From Methanobacteriaceae archaeon (GTDB lineage Archaea > Methanobacteriota > Methanobacteria > Methanobacteriales > Methanobacteriaceae): 38,052 nt of DNA. The position numbers and the translations under genes are program-made. How positions within the stretch are numbered: the stretch's first letter is position 1; every line of letters starts with the position of its first letter. Positions 1 to 9,185 of this stretch are shown here, one piece after another. Where the stretch lies: the NCBI GenBank assembly GCA_020854915.1, contig JAHKLT010000072.1, positions 1-38,052 of the forward strand, written 5' to 3'. A model generated the notes under the pieces. The model made no database searches. It saw only the letters and a list, made by a program, of their open reading frames with translations, and was not told where the DNA came from.

Positions 1-44
1 ATTCTGGTTTAAAAGACTCTAAATTAAAAATTATTAATAATAAA

Positions 45-76
45 AGTGTACTTTTATGAAATATCATTTGTACACT
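45..76. repeat. Inverted repeat upstream of the TM2-like gene
   Basis: AGTGTAC (45-51) and GTACACT (70-76) are perfect inverted copies separated by 18 bases, about 100 bases before the start of the small membrane protein. The pair could be an operator or the end of a feature lying left of the window. An AT-rich stretch with TATA-like character (about 142-160) lies closer to the gene. No function can be shown. Confidence 0.35.
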
Positions 77-175
77 ATCAAACAATATAAAATAAGCATT
101 GTATATCCTCAGAAAAAATTAAATTATCGGACACCTTGTTATATAATATATATTTATATTAATGGAGGTAAAAAT

Positions 176-388
176 ATGGCAAATGCAATTCTTGCAGCAA
201 TTTTGTCTTTAATCCTTCCAGGATTGGGGCAAATATATGGTGGTCAAGGACTTATGAAAGGTATTGGTTTCATAATTATAGCATTAATATTAAACATTAT
301 TAGTGCTAGTACTTACTCAGTCATATGGCTAATATCAATTATATTTACACTTTATGCAATATATGATGCATATGTAAATGTACATTAA
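176..388 (+). CDS. Small TM2-like membrane protein (70 aa)
   Basis: A 70-residue, two-helix membrane protein. The first hydrophobic segment (about residues 3-16) runs into PGLGQIYGGQ, the turn motif typical of TM2-domain and related small membrane proteins; a longer hydrophobic stretch (about 29-63) follows, ending in YDAYVNVH. The start was set at 176 because AATGGAGGTAAAAAT, a strong ribosome binding site, lies just before that ATG. An in-frame ATG at 56 would add 40 residues of poor sequence that includes the ribosome binding site. The biochemical role of such proteins is not established. It stands alone, and a T-rich tract follows its stop. Confidence 0.75.
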   Translation: MANAILAAILSLILPGLGQIYGGQGLMKGIGFIIIALILNIISASTYSVIWLISIIFTLYAIYDAYVNVH

Positions 389-390
389 AG

Positions 391-410
391 TTTTTCTTTT
401 TTTATTTTTT
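391..410 (+). terminator. T-rich tract, probable terminator
   Basis: Directly after the stop of the TM2-like gene the plus strand runs T5-C-T7-A-T6. Oligo-U tracts without a strong stem are typical archaeal termination signals. It also touches the 3' end of the convergent glycosyltransferase at 409, so it may separate the two transcripts. Confidence 0.5.
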
Positions 411-1425
411 ATACTTGGTATAAAAATTCTTTAAAATTCATAAATTGTGCTAATGTTTGATCTTGAATAATTTCTGGCATTACAATAGCTACAAAGATTC
501 CACATAAACCAAAAAATATACCTATAGCCCATATCATTCTAACAGCTGTTTTTTCTTTAACAGGTTTTTTTAAAACAAAACGAATTAATGATTTAAAGCC
601 TTGTTCTGGCCTAATAAGTTTACCTTCTTCATTTATTTGTGTTGGTTTATGTTCTTGTCTTTCCATAAGTCCTGCACTGTAAAACTTTAAAGCTGCATCA
701 ATAATATTTGGAAGCAAAATAATAAAAGCTATTAATTTAACTCTTCCAATAAAAGCAATTGATATAATAGCTGCACCAATAACTAAAGTACCTGTATCTC
801 CTGGAAAAACTCGAGCTGGATGTTTGTTAAAATAGAAGAATCCAATTAATGATCCAAGCATACTCATACTAATTATTGTAACATCATATTTTCCAAGTAA
901 TAAACAAGCAATTGTAAGAGATCCTAATGCAATAATACCTAATCCAGATTCAATCCCATTTAATCCTGCAAGCATATTTGTTAAGTTTGAACCTATAGAA
1001 ATAGCTATTGGAATAGAAATTAAATATAATAATCCAACATTTGGTGGTGCAACCCATATTAAAGGTAAACCTGCTAAAAATAATAAAACTAATTTTTCTT
1101 TTGATGATAAGACAAGTAAATCATCAACTATTCCTATGATTCCAACAAGAAGTATTATAATTAATACAATAGATAGCTCTAAAATTAATATTTGGTGAAA
1201 ATAAATTCCAATAAAAATACCTATAATAAATCCAAATAAGATTCCAATACCACCCATTTCTGCGACAATAGGCTTTAATACTTTATGAATATCTTTTCCT
1301 ACTATTTCAGCATTTTCAAGTTTTCTTATAAGTCTTGGCATAGAAATCCAAGTAACAGAAAAAGAAAGTATACCACAAATAGCAGCTATTAAATATAAAG
1401 GTAAAGATTGATCAAATAAAAACAT
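409..1425 (-). CDS. Glycosyltransferase family 4 phosphosugar transferase (MraY/WecA/AglH-like)
   Basis: A polytopic membrane enzyme of 338 residues with about ten hydrophobic segments. Family motifs are visible: AEMGG (55-59), the catalytic aspartate pair DD (101-102) followed by SSKEK, the N-rich loop NMLAGLNGIESG (150-161), FPGDTG (207-212) and a basic EHKPTQ loop (259-264). Such enzymes move a sugar-1-phosphate from a UDP-sugar to a polyprenyl phosphate in the cytoplasmic membrane. In Methanobacteriales that could start N-glycan lipid synthesis (AglH-like) or build a pseudomurein lipid precursor (MraY-like); the sequence alone does not decide. It is the last gene of the metG cluster, 50 bases after the HTH gene. 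Confidence 0.8.
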   Translation of the reverse strand: MFLFDQSLPLYLIAAICGILSFSVTWISMPRLIRKLENAEIVGKDIHKVLKPIVAEMGGIGILFGFIIGIFIGIYFHQILILELSIVLIIILLVGIIGIVDDLLVLSSKEKLVLLFLAGLPLIWVAPPNVGLLYLISIPIAISIGSNLTNMLAGLNGIESGLGIIALGSLTIACLLLGKYDVTIISMSMLGSLIGFFYFNKHPARVFPGDTGTLVIGAAIISIAFIGRVKLIAFIILLPNIIDAALKFYSAGLMERQEHKPTQINEEGKLIRPEQGFKSLIRFVLKKPVKEKTAVRMIWAIGIFFGLCGIFVAIVMPEIIQDQTLAQFMNFKEFLYQV

Positions 1426-1475
1426 ATAACTATATTTGTATTTTTATTAAATAAATTTATCTATAAACTTATGAC

Positions 1476-1940
1476 TTAACGACCATTAAGAATATAGTAA
1501 ACAGTTCGAATAGGTATGTTTAATTTAGAAGATATTTCTTTTGGGTTTTTTCCATCATCTTTCATGGATTTTACAATTAATTTAGTGTTTTCATCATACT
1601 TTCTTTTATAATTATCAATTTTCACATTATTATGTTTACTTAAAAGATAATATACTCTTTTTATAGGTATCTCTAATTTTTTAGAAATCTCTTTTGGTGT
1701 GAGATTTTGCTTAGATAAGTTTAAAATATCTTTTTCTTCTTCAAGATATTTTTCTTTAGCACCTTGATTATATTCAATAGAAACTTCTATTGATAAATCG
1801 TTTAAGACTTCTAAATATTTTTTAGGAATTCTATTATACAAACTTTTAGAACAAGTAATTTTTTCAAGATTAGGATATTGATCTATTAGTTCTACAATTT
1901 TATGAGAACTTAAAGGGATTGTAATATGTATTTTTTTCAT
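1476..1940 (-). CDS. DUF1699-like protein with two tandem helix-turn-helix repeats
   Basis: 154 residues. The first 55 (IVELIDQYPNLEKITCSKS) resemble the small archaeal DUF1699 fold, judged by eye from the PNLEKI..S pattern. The rest holds two near-copies of a helix-turn-helix: LTPKEISKKLEIPIKRVYYL (about 80-99) and KNPKEISSKLNIPIRTVYYI (about 131-150). Each fits the sigma-70 region 4 / Hin type, so DNA binding is likely, but the target is unknown. The start is an ATG preceded by AGTGTTTTT, 7 bases after the DUF530-like gene, so it is probably co-transcribed with metG. Confidence 0.6.
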   Translation of the reverse strand: MKKIHITIPLSSHKIVELIDQYPNLEKITCSKSLYNRIPKKYLEVLNDLSIEVSIEYNQGAKEKYLEEEKDILNLSKQNLTPKEISKKLEIPIKRVYYLLSKHNNVKIDNYKRKYDENTKLIVKSMKDDGKNPKEISSKLNIPIRTVYYILNGR

Positions 1941-1947
1941 AAAAACA

Positions 1948-3519
1948 CTATTTTTTAATTAGTTCTAGGAATTTTTTTGATTTTTCACTCTTTGGTTTTT
2001 TAATAATTTCAATATTATTAATTTCTTTTTTAATTTTAGAAACATTAACATCAAAAGAATTACCTATATTTTCAATATCAATATCTGAATTTAAATTAAT
2101 TAAAGCAGCACCAAGTGCAGGGTAATTAATTTTCATATTAGAATTTTTTATAAGTTTTTCAAGTTTAAATTTTTCATATAGGATTAAATCCATATTCTCT
2201 ATTGAAATGATCTTCTCATGAGCTTCATCAGCTAAAACACGAATTACTTTTTTATAAGTTTTTTGAAAAATACTTCTCTGTTGACGATCTAATTCTACTC
2301 TAATATATGGAAAAGGACTGGATAATTTTCGTCGTCTATTATTCGAACTAGTTAAATAATATTTAAAAATATCCCATATAATCAATGCTGATGGTAGATT
2401 TGTAAAAATTGTTTTTTCAGTATTTTCTTTAATATTTAAATCTCTTTTTAAAACACGATTTAAATTATCAAATTTATCAATATATCCTATACTTTTAAGT
2501 TTTTCTTTAATTTTCAATTGTCTCCAATCTTCTAAATCATTTGGATTTTCAAGAAAATCAGGATTTTGACTATTAATTTCATCACATATATGTTCATAAT
2601 TATTTAAACGTTTAAAATCAGTCAAACGTTTTTTAAAAAAAGAATCTTGAATATTTAAAACTATATTTTCACTATATCTTACATAAGCAAGAGCTAGTGC
2701 ATTTCTTGCGTGTTTATCATTGATGATGGCAGGTTTAGACCTATGAAAACTTAATCTTTCAATTCTAACATCTTTACCATATTGCCTTCTTACCTCTTCT
2801 TCATAGTCATCTAAAAAATCTGAGTCTAGAGAAATATTTTTATGAAGAATGCGATCATTTTTATCTTTATATCTAATACTCATAGATATAGTTTTTACTA
2901 CACCTCGGCGTTCTTGCTTTAAGATTTTTATTACTTTTTGAAATGCATTTCTTCCCCAATTACTAAGTTTTGTTCTTAAAACCATATAGTTTCCAGAATA
3001 AGGTAAATAAGGTAAGATTCCAATTCTATGAGTTCTATCATTATTTATTTTAAAAGAAAATTTAGTGGATTTACAAGAACATCTAGAATCATTATCTTTA
3101 TATTCATTGATTCTATAAGTTTTATAACAAGATTTACATTTTAAATTACTATACTCTTCTAAATTACCAATAGCTATTTTATGAGAATCAATAGCTGATG
3201 ATACTCTATCCAAGATGTTTTTCTTAGCAACAGCTTTTGTTCTAAAGTATTGGTTATGACGACTTGATTCTCTTCGCTCTTCAACTGTAACTTCATCAAT
3301 TACATTAACACCATATTTATTTAAAGATCTAAAAGGAGCAGTATAACCTTGTGAATCCATAATATTTTTCATTTCTTGAAGATGATCTAATCTATCGCAT
3401 AATCTAAAATAAACTGATTTAAAAGTATCAAAGTTTTCAAGATTTTTAAAATCTAGTTTCTCACTATCTAGATTATTAAGATATTTTTCAGCTTTTGTAA
3501 TAATAGCTGATTCTTCCAT
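1948..3519 (-). CDS. DUF530-like archaeal protein with small zinc-ribbon
   Basis: 523 residues, soluble, basic and rich in Lys/Asn. A knuckle with C128, C131, C147 and C149 suggests one bound zinc. The rest shows no catalytic motif that I recognise; a Tyr- and Arg-rich stretch (about 165-200, HRIGILPYLPYSGNYM) is probably the conserved core. Length and layout fit the uncharacterised archaeal DUF530 family, from memory. The start ATG has AGGTGAT seven bases before it and lies 19 bases after the metG stop, implying translation from the same transcript and perhaps a link to tRNA or RNA handling. That link is inference. Confidence 0.6.
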   Translation of the reverse strand: MEESAIITKAEKYLNNLDSEKLDFKNLENFDTFKSVYFRLCDRLDHLQEMKNIMDSQGYTAPFRSLNKYGVNVIDEVTVEERRESSRHNQYFRTKAVAKKNILDRVSSAIDSHKIAIGNLEEYSNLKCKSCYKTYRINEYKDNDSRCSCKSTKFSFKINNDRTHRIGILPYLPYSGNYMVLRTKLSNWGRNAFQKVIKILKQERRGVVKTISMSIRYKDKNDRILHKNISLDSDFLDDYEEEVRRQYGKDVRIERLSFHRSKPAIINDKHARNALALAYVRYSENIVLNIQDSFFKKRLTDFKRLNNYEHICDEINSQNPDFLENPNDLEDWRQLKIKEKLKSIGYIDKFDNLNRVLKRDLNIKENTEKTIFTNLPSALIIWDIFKYYLTSSNNRRRKLSSPFPYIRVELDRQQRSIFQKTYKKVIRVLADEAHEKIISIENMDLILYEKFKLEKLIKNSNMKINYPALGAALINLNSDIDIENIGNSFDVNVSKIKKEINNIEIIKKPKSEKSKKFLELIKK

Positions 3520-3538
3520 TAAATCACCTAAAAATGAT

Positions 3539-5512
3539 TTATTTTATTCTTTCACCAATTTTACATTCATCTGGACTTAGAAGTGCAACACTGTCATCAG
3601 TTGCAAGAATCATTCCTTGAGATTCTGTACCAAATAACTTAGCAGGCTCAAGGTTAACAATAACAGCTACCTTCTTAGAAATCAATTCATCAATTTCATA
3701 ATTTTGGGCTATACCTGCAACAACTTGTATTACTTTTTCTCCAATATCAACTTGAAGTTTTAATAGTTTATCAGATTTTTTAATTTTTTCAGCTTCTTTA
3801 ATTTGTCCAATTCTAATATCTACTTTTCCAAATTCATCAATAGAAATTAATTCACTCATATTATCACTTTTTAAATTTTCATATAATTTTTCTTTTTCTT
3901 TTTCAATAATTTCTTCATCAATTTTTTTAAATAAAGGTTTAGGTTTGGAAATTTCATGACCAGTAGCTAATAAAACACTTGCATCTTTCCATTCATTAGA
4001 AGTTTTTAAATTCATTATCTTAGCTATTTCATCTGCCTTATTTGGAATATATGGTTTTAAACAAATAGCTAAAATTTTAGATAATTGATTAGAAAGATAA
4101 ATACAATTAGCTGCTTTTTCTGGGTCTTCTTTAACAGCTTTCCAAGGTTCTTGATCATTAAAATATTTGTTACCTTTTTTAGCTATTTTAAATATTTCAA
4201 TTAAAGCTTCCCTAAATTTAAAATCAGAAATTAAATCTCCAACTTTACTTGGAACTTTATCCATAGCTATTTCAAATTCTTTATCTTCTTTAGAAGGGTT
4301 TGTATAATCTGGAATTTTAGATTCAAAATATTTACTTGTAAAAGTAAAAGTTCTATGTAAGAAGTTACCTAATACATCAGCAAGTTCATCATTTACTCGT
4401 CTTCCAAAATCATCCCATGAAAAATCAGTGTCTTTATTTAAAGGAGCATTAATTGTTAAATAATATCTAAGTAAATCTGAATCAAAATCTTTTATAAAAT
4501 CATTTATCCAAATAACCCAATTTTTACTTGTAGACATTTTTTCTCCTTCTAAAGATAAAAATTCTCCAGCAAAAATATTATCTGGAAGTTTACATCCATA
4601 ACCTTTTAAAAGAGCTGGCCAGAAGATAGAATGATGATAAATAATATCTTTACCAATGAAATGAATTGCATAATCATTCCAATAATCTTCCCATTTCTCA
4701 TTAGATTTCTTAGACCATTGAGAGGCAGAAGAGATGTATCCTAAAAATGCTTCACCCCAAACATAAATAACCTTGCCTTTTGCTTCATCTAATGGAACTG
4801 GAACACCCCAATCCATATTTCGTGTTAAAATCCAATCATCCAAACCATCTTTTAACCAATTTCCAGCATAATTTTTAACATTAGCTGGTAAATTATTATT
4901 AGATGAAATATACTCTTCAATATCTTTTTGAAATTTACTTAAAGCAAAAAAATACTGATAAGTATCTTTTATTACAGGAGTATTTGAACAATTTAAACAT
5001 TTTGGATTATCTAGTTCAGTTGGTTCTAAATGTCTACCACATGCTTCACAATGATCTCCTCTTGCATCAGCACCACAAAAAGAACAAGTTCCTTCAACAT
5101 ACCTATCAGGTAAAAATTTAGAACATTCCTCACAATATAACTGTTGGATATTTTTTTTATAGATTAAATCTTTATTATACAAATCTAGGAAAAAATCTTG
5201 AGCTATTTTATAGTGAGCTTCATCACTAGTACGAGTAAAACTATCTAGGGAAATATCACATGATTCAATATCACGAACAATCATATCATGGTATCTTTTA
5301 GATATTTCAATAGGTTTTTTATTTTCTTTATCAGCATTTACAGCAATAGGGGTCCCATGCTCATCAGTAGCACAAACAAGTAGAACATCATTGTTAATCA
5401 TCCTATTATACCTTGCATAAATATCAGCAGGTAAATAAGTAGATCTTAAATGACCTAAATGACAGGGGCCATTAGCATATGGAAGTGCACATGAAATAAA
5501 TATTTTTGACAT
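3539..5512 (-). CDS. metG: Methionyl-tRNA synthetase
   Basis: Charges tRNA-Met with methionine in the cytoplasm. The class I signature is HLGH (18-21) and the second is KMSTS (325-329), a KMSKS variant. Between them four CxxC knuckles (YCEEC, CSFC, CEAC, CLNC; about 125-180) make the double zinc-ribbon of archaeal-type MetRS. An alpha-helical anticodon-binding region follows, then a C-terminal EMAPII/Trbp111-like tRNA-binding domain (about 555-657, DIRIGQI...[11 protein letters not shown]). At 657 residues it is full length, with the C-terminal domain fused, not separate. It is the first gene of a four-gene minus-strand run. ATTGTAAGGAGAAAAAC before the start serves as ribosome binding site. 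Confidence 0.97.
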   Translation of the reverse strand: MSKIFISCALPYANGPCHLGHLRSTYLPADIYARYNRMINNDVLLVCATDEHGTPIAVNADKENKKPIEISKRYHDMIVRDIESCDISLDSFTRTSDEAHYKIAQDFFLDLYNKDLIYKKNIQQLYCEECSKFLPDRYVEGTCSFCGADARGDHCEACGRHLEPTELDNPKCLNCSNTPVIKDTYQYFFALSKFQKDIEEYISSNNNLPANVKNYAGNWLKDGLDDWILTRNMDWGVPVPLDEAKGKVIYVWGEAFLGYISSASQWSKKSNEKWEDYWNDYAIHFIGKDIIYHHSIFWPALLKGYGCKLPDNIFAGEFLSLEGEKMSTSKNWVIWINDFIKDFDSDLLRYYLTINAPLNKDTDFSWDDFGRRVNDELADVLGNFLHRTFTFTSKYFESKIPDYTNPSKEDKEFEIAMDKVPSKVGDLISDFKFREALIEIFKIAKKGNKYFNDQEPWKAVKEDPEKAANCIYLSNQLSKILAICLKPYIPNKADEIAKIMNLKTSNEWKDASVLLATGHEISKPKPLFKKIDEEIIEKEKEKLYENLKSDNMSELISIDEFGKVDIRIGQIKEAEKIKKSDKLLKLQVDIGEKVIQVVAGIAQNYEIDELISKKVAVIVNLEPAKLFGTESQGMILATDDSVALLSPDECKIGERIK

Positions 5513-5810
5513 TAATGTTTTTCTCCTTACAATAATTAAATAATAATATAATTATGTAATTTTACATATTTAAAAATTAAGATTTATAATTATAATAAAA
5601 TTTTAATTAAATTATAGATTATTAAGTAAAAATAATATTGTTTACTATGAACTTATTTTTAAATTAAATATAAACAATAATATTCTCAAATCAAATAATT
5701 TAAGCAAAAATTAATCAAATAGGTATTTAAAGTAAAAATTGTATTTTAATAAAATTTTTGTAATAAAATAAATCTAAAAATTTTTATTAATTAAAAATAA
5801 ATGAATAAAT
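5513..5810. promoter_or_regulatory. Divergent metG/priL intergenic region
   Basis: 298 bases, nearly all A and T, between two divergent housekeeping genes. It must hold both promoters, but TATA boxes cannot be picked with confidence in such sequence. One inverted repeat stands out: TATTGTTTA (5636-5644) and TAAACAATA (5671-5679), 26 bases apart, near the middle. No short ORF or structured RNA was recognised. Confidence 0.5.
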
Positions 5811-7142
5811 ATGTATAAAGTTTCTTTTATAAATCCCTTATCAAATGAATCTCAAGAAGTAGTTCGAGAATATGGAGATTTAAATTCTGTTTTTAATGAA
5901 AATGAAGAATTAATTAATATAGTTCTTAAAACACAAAATCAAAAGATTTCTAATGAAACTTTAATTCCTAAAAATTTAGGAGAATTAGCTATTAAAAGAT
6001 TAAATTGGTATATTGAAAAAAGATACAATAAAAACTTTAATAATTCATATTATGAGTACATACTAAATCCAGAAATCAGTAAATGTGATGTATTAGTATT
6101 CCACCTACTATCACAAGCAATAGCTATGAAATTTAACATTACATCAAGAGAAACACGTTTATTCATTGAATCACAAGGAAGTTTAGTAGATGATCGTCTA
6201 TCAAAAATACCACCCCACTTTAGAAGTGAATTTCTTGATAAAGTATTAAACGAAATGACAGATAACATTGAAATCAATTGGAAAACATTGAAAGATACAA
6301 TAGCTAGTCGTAAATTATCTCTTACTGATTTAATAATTGATAACGGTGAAATTGTTCTTGAAAAAGAGGATTTTTTAGAAAAATATTCTGATGAATTTAA
6401 GGATCGATCACCAGAGAGAATGTATGATATTATTATTGGAGATAATGTTAAAGAACTTCTACTTTCAAGAATAATAATGCAAAAAACTGAAGACTATATC
6501 AAAAAAATCAAAGATATGTCTTATACTATTGAAATCCATCCATCAATTGAAAAAATTGGAGAAGAACTAGCAAGTATGATTCCTGAAAAAATAAGTAGCT
6601 ATAATACATCTTATGGATCTGGAATTGGATTATTTGGAGATATGAAAGTTGAAAAATTAATAAGAGAAGCTTTCCCCCCATGTATAAATAATACTATGAA
6701 TGGTGTATCATCAGGAGGACGTAATGACGCAATAGTCTTACTTTTAACATCATTTTTATCATATGCTAGATTATACCCTAATATTTTTGCATCAGAAGAA
6801 CTAATGAAAGTATCAGATATTGATAAAGACCTATCTATCACAGAAAATGAAATACTACCTTTAATTTTTGAAGCTGCAGAAAATTGTTCCCCACCACTAT
6901 TTAGTGATCAACCTCAAGAAAAACTAAATATTATTTCAAAATTAGGTTTTGGACTACATGAAAAAATTAATATTGAAAATGAAGGAGATACAACATGGTA
7001 TACACCCATGAGTTGTGATAAAATAAAAATACACCTACCACAACTATGTAAACCTGATAAAGACTGTAAAAATATTAATAATCCTTTATCTTGTTATGCT
7101 AGAAAGAAAAATAATCTAAAAATAACAAAAAAAGAAGAATAA
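5811..7142 (+). CDS. priL: DNA primase large subunit PriL
   Basis: Regulatory, iron-sulfur subunit of the archaeal/eukaryotic-type primase; with PriS it makes RNA primers at the replication fork. The C-terminal half carries the family hallmarks: FPPCI with C291, SGGRNDAIVLLLTSFL (301-316), SPPLFSDQP (360-368), and a Cys-rich end with C402, C413, C419 and C428. Four of these cysteines should hold the [4Fe-4S] cluster, probably C291 plus three of the C-terminal ones. 443 residues is a normal length. No Shine-Dalgarno is visible before the ATG, so a leaderless or very short leader mRNA is likely. The small subunit gene is not in the window. Confidence 0.93.
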   Translation: MYKVSFINPLSNESQEVVREYGDLNSVFNENEELINIVLKTQNQKISNETLIPKNLGELAIKRLNWYIEKRYNKNFNNSYYEYILNPEISKCDVLVFHLLSQAIAMKFNITSRETRLFIESQGSLVDDRLSKIPPHFRSEFLDKVLNEMTDNIEINWKTLKDTIASRKLSLTDLIIDNGEIVLEKEDFLEKYSDEFKDRSPERMYDIIIGDNVKELLLSRIIMQKTEDYIKKIKDMSYTIEIHPSIEKIGEELASMIPEKISSYNTSYGSGIGLFGDMKVEKLIREAFPPCINNTMNGVSSGGRNDAIVLLLTSFLSYARLYPNIFASEELMKVSDIDKDLSITENEILPLIFEAAENCSPPLFSDQPQEKLNIISKLGFGLHEKINIENEGDTTWYTPMSCDKIKIHLPQLCKPDKDCKNINNPLSCYARKKNNLKITKKEE

Positions 7143-7145
7143 AGT

Positions 7146-7649
7146 TTATTCTTCAAATATTCCTTCTTCTCCTTGAACTGCATCATAATACTGATTAATA
7201 ATTGTACTTTCCCATTTATTATAATTAAAGTATTCATCTTCTTCGAATCTATCAGCTAAAATAGATATTTTACGTGAATCTTCATCAATATCTTCCCTCT
7301 TACAAAATTCAGATACAATATCTGGAGTATACTCTGAAGGATCATCACTTTTAAAATCTAAATATTCTTCATACTCCTTACCTGAAAATAAATCTTTTGG
7401 ATTTACTGGATCTTCTTGAGAATCAATAGAATATAATTCAATAAAAGTAAAACGATCTAATGGTAAATCATTAATATCTAAACCTAAATTTTTAATTTCC
7501 CCAGTTGAAATATCCATAATAGTATAACCTGTCCTTTGACATGGAATCCATTTTTCATAAGCTGGTTTAACAATATCTTGAGGACTTAAATCAGTTAAAC
7601 GTGCTTTAAGCTCTTCTAAATCAATGTAATCATTATCATCATCTAGCAT
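7146..7649 (-). CDS. Uncharacterised acidic protein (167 aa)
   Basis: I do not recognise this protein. It is strongly acidic (many Asp/Glu, starting MLDDDNDYIDLEEL and ending GEEGIFEE), soluble, without signal peptide or membrane segment. One WIPCQRTGYTIMDISTGEI stretch (about 33-51) looks like the most ordered part. AGGTGAAAAG before the ATG is a good ribosome binding site. It is convergent with priL, with only 3 bases between the stops. Codon use matches the neighbours, so I see no sign of recent transfer. It is probably lineage-specific; no function is proposed. Confidence 0.75.
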   Translation of the reverse strand: MLDDDNDYIDLEELKARLTDLSPQDIVKPAYEKWIPCQRTGYTIMDISTGEIKNLGLDINDLPLDRFTFIELYSIDSQEDPVNPKDLFSGKEYEEYLDFKSDDPSEYTPDIVSEFCKREDIDEDSRKISILADRFEEDEYFNYNKWESTIINQYYDAVQGEEGIFEE

Positions 7650-7789
7650 CTTTTCACCTAATTTTAAAATAAGAATTTTTTAATATTAATAATTATTTAC
7701 AATATGAATTAGAATAATCAAAAATTAAATAAATTTAAATAATATTTAAAAGAAATTATAATTAATTAATATTAATATTTTGTGATATA

Positions 7790-8542
7790 ATGAGTGGAAA
7801 GGTAATTTTTATTGGAGCTGGTCCTGGGGACCCAGAACTTTTAACTATGAAAGGGTATAAAGCTATTGAAAAAGCAGATGTAATAATTTATGCAGGATCT
7901 TTAGTAAATAAACAAGTATTAGATCATAGAAAAGAAGAAAGTGAAGTTTACAATAGTGCATCACTAGATTTAAATCAAATCATAGAAATAATCGAAGAAG
8001 CTATTAAAAATGAGAAACTTGTTGCAAGAGTCCACACAGGAGATCCTTCAATTTATGGAGCTATTGGAGAACAAATTAGAGAACTTAAAAATAGAAACAT
8101 TGAATACGAAGTTATTCCAGGTGTAAGTTCAGTATTTGGAACTGCATCTGTTTTAGAAGCAGAATTAACATTACCTGAAATCTCTCAAACTGTAATCATT
8201 ACAAGACCAGAAGGTAGAACTCCAAAACCAGAAGATGAAAGTTTAACAAGTTTAGCAAGTCATCATGCAACAATGTGTATATTCCTTGGAATTGGAATGA
8301 TTGATAAAGTTGTTGAAGATCTAAGTGAAGAATATGATGAAAATACACCAGTAGCAGTAGTTAGAAAAGCTACATGGGAAGACCAGTTAATCATAAAAGG
8401 TACATTAAAAACAATAGCTCAAAAAGTAAAAGACGAAAATATAACAAAAACAGCAATGATTATTGTAGGAGATGTACTTGATCCTGGAGATTTTACACCT
8501 TCTAAATTATATGATAAAAATTTTAAACACGAATATAGGTAA
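7790..8542 (+). CDS. cbiF: Cobalt-precorrin-4 C(11)-methyltransferase (CbiF/CobM)
   Basis: SAM-dependent methylation of C-11 of cobalt-precorrin-4 in the anaerobic corrinoid (B12) pathway; methanogens need corrinoids for Mtr and methyltransferases. The N-terminal motif GAGPGDPELLTMKG (8-21) and YAGSLV (34-39) are typical of the tetrapyrrole methylase family and of the CbiF group. VHTGDPSIYGAI (85-96) is the second conserved block. 250 residues is the normal size. A GTGAT ribosome binding site precedes the ATG. It is not adjacent to other cobalamin genes here. Its last codons lie in the first copy of an imperfect 39-base repeat. Confidence 0.92.
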   Translation: MSGKVIFIGAGPGDPELLTMKGYKAIEKADVIIYAGSLVNKQVLDHRKEESEVYNSASLDLNQIIEIIEEAIKNEKLVARVHTGDPSIYGAIGEQIRELKNRNIEYEVIPGVSSVFGTASVLEAELTLPEISQTVIITRPEGRTPKPEDESLTSLASHHATMCIFLGIGMIDKVVEDLSEEYDENTPVAVVRKATWEDQLIIKGTLKTIAQKVKDENITKTAMIIVGDVLDPGDFTPSKLYDKNFKHEYR

Positions 8543-8611
8543 AAATTAATCTTCTATTCCCTAAATAACTAATTTAAACACAAATATAGGTAAAAATTAA
8601 TTTTCTATTTC
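8522..8611. repeat. 51-base-period tandem duplication covering the ends of two convergent genes
   Basis: 8522-8560 and 8573-8611 match at 36 of 39 bases, 51 bases apart. The first copy contains the last codons of cbiF (KHEYR and stop). The second contains the last codons of the convergent RNA-binding protein gene (EIEN and stop on the minus strand). Read on the minus strand, the first copy would give GIED and stop. The event therefore duplicated a convergent gene junction, leaving relic ends of both genes. Confidence 0.8.
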
Positions 8612-9019
8612 CTTTTTTATTTTTGAAATAGCTATTTCTTTTTTAGCAGGATAAGCTGCAATTTTAACTTTTAAATGAATACAATTTCCAGAATCAACAA
8701 TAGTCCATTTTTCATTTATTGCATCTTCTTTTGAAAATCTTAAAAATAAATTGGCATTATCATCCATTTTTTTATCTAAATCTAAAATAAGTTTATCTAT
8801 TTGATATCTATCTAAATTTTTAAGAGAATTAAAAAATTCTTTTGTAAATCTTTTTTTATCAACTAAACCTGTTAAAATAGTAATATCATCATTAAAAATA
8901 CCATCTGCTTCTTCTTTTTCAATCCGCGCAGATGGTAAAATATTTAAAAGCCCTTGAATTAATTCATCTTCATTCTCATCTTTATATACAAAGATTCTAA
9001 ATCTAATATTATGTATCAT
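8597..9019 (-). CDS. RNA-binding protein, COG1325 type (exosome-associated)
   Basis: 140 residues. The start IHNIRFRIFVYKDENEDELIQGLLNILP, the central FFNSLKNLD and the end ENLFLRF-like/IHLKVKIAAYP block fit the archaeal RNA-binding family (PF01877/COG1325), small ribosomal L5-like fold proteins tied to the archaeal exosome and ribosome biogenesis. In many archaea this gene lies by rpl15e and RNase P subunit genes, and here it follows rpl15e on the same strand, 166 bases downstream. The function is inferred from family and neighbour. The last codons lie in the second copy of the tandem duplication. Confidence 0.7.
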   Translation of the reverse strand: MIHNIRFRIFVYKDENEDELIQGLLNILPSARIEKEEADGIFNDDITILTGLVDKKRFTKEFFNSLKNLDRYQIDKLILDLDKKMDDNANLFLRFSKEDAINEKWTIVDSGNCIHLKVKIAAYPAKKEIAISKIKKEIEN

Positions 9020-9158
9020 AAAAACACTGTCTTTTAGTAAATATAATAATTCTATAAATAAGTTTATTTAAACCTTATCAATGATTTATTTTTATATTTA
9101 TGTTTATAAGAATCTTTGAAGATAGTAATGGTAATAAAATATATAAAATTAGTTATAA

Positions 9159-9173
9159 TTAAAAAAATAAAAT
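9159..9173 (-). terminator. U-rich tract after rpl15e
   Basis: Read on the minus strand, TATTTTATTTTTTTAATT follows the rpl15e stop by about 15 bases. This is a plausible archaeal oligo-U terminator separating rpl15e from the downstream RNA-binding protein gene. Without a clear stem, the call rests on composition. Confidence 0.35.
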
Positions 9174-9185
9174 AGGAAAAGTAAG

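Noticed and set aside
56-175. 40-residue N-terminal extension of the TM2-like protein
   Set aside because: The extension translates the ribosome binding site and promoter-like sequence; the ATG at 176 has a clear GGAGGT.
1476-1940. Reading the double-HTH protein as a transposase or invertase fragment
   Set aside because: There is no catalytic domain, and it is embedded with good spacing in the metG operon.
5636-5679. TATTGTTTA/TAAACAATA hairpin as a riboswitch or sRNA
   Set aside because: All-AT stem with a 26-base loop; such pairs are expected by chance in this composition. It is mentioned only as part of the promoter region.
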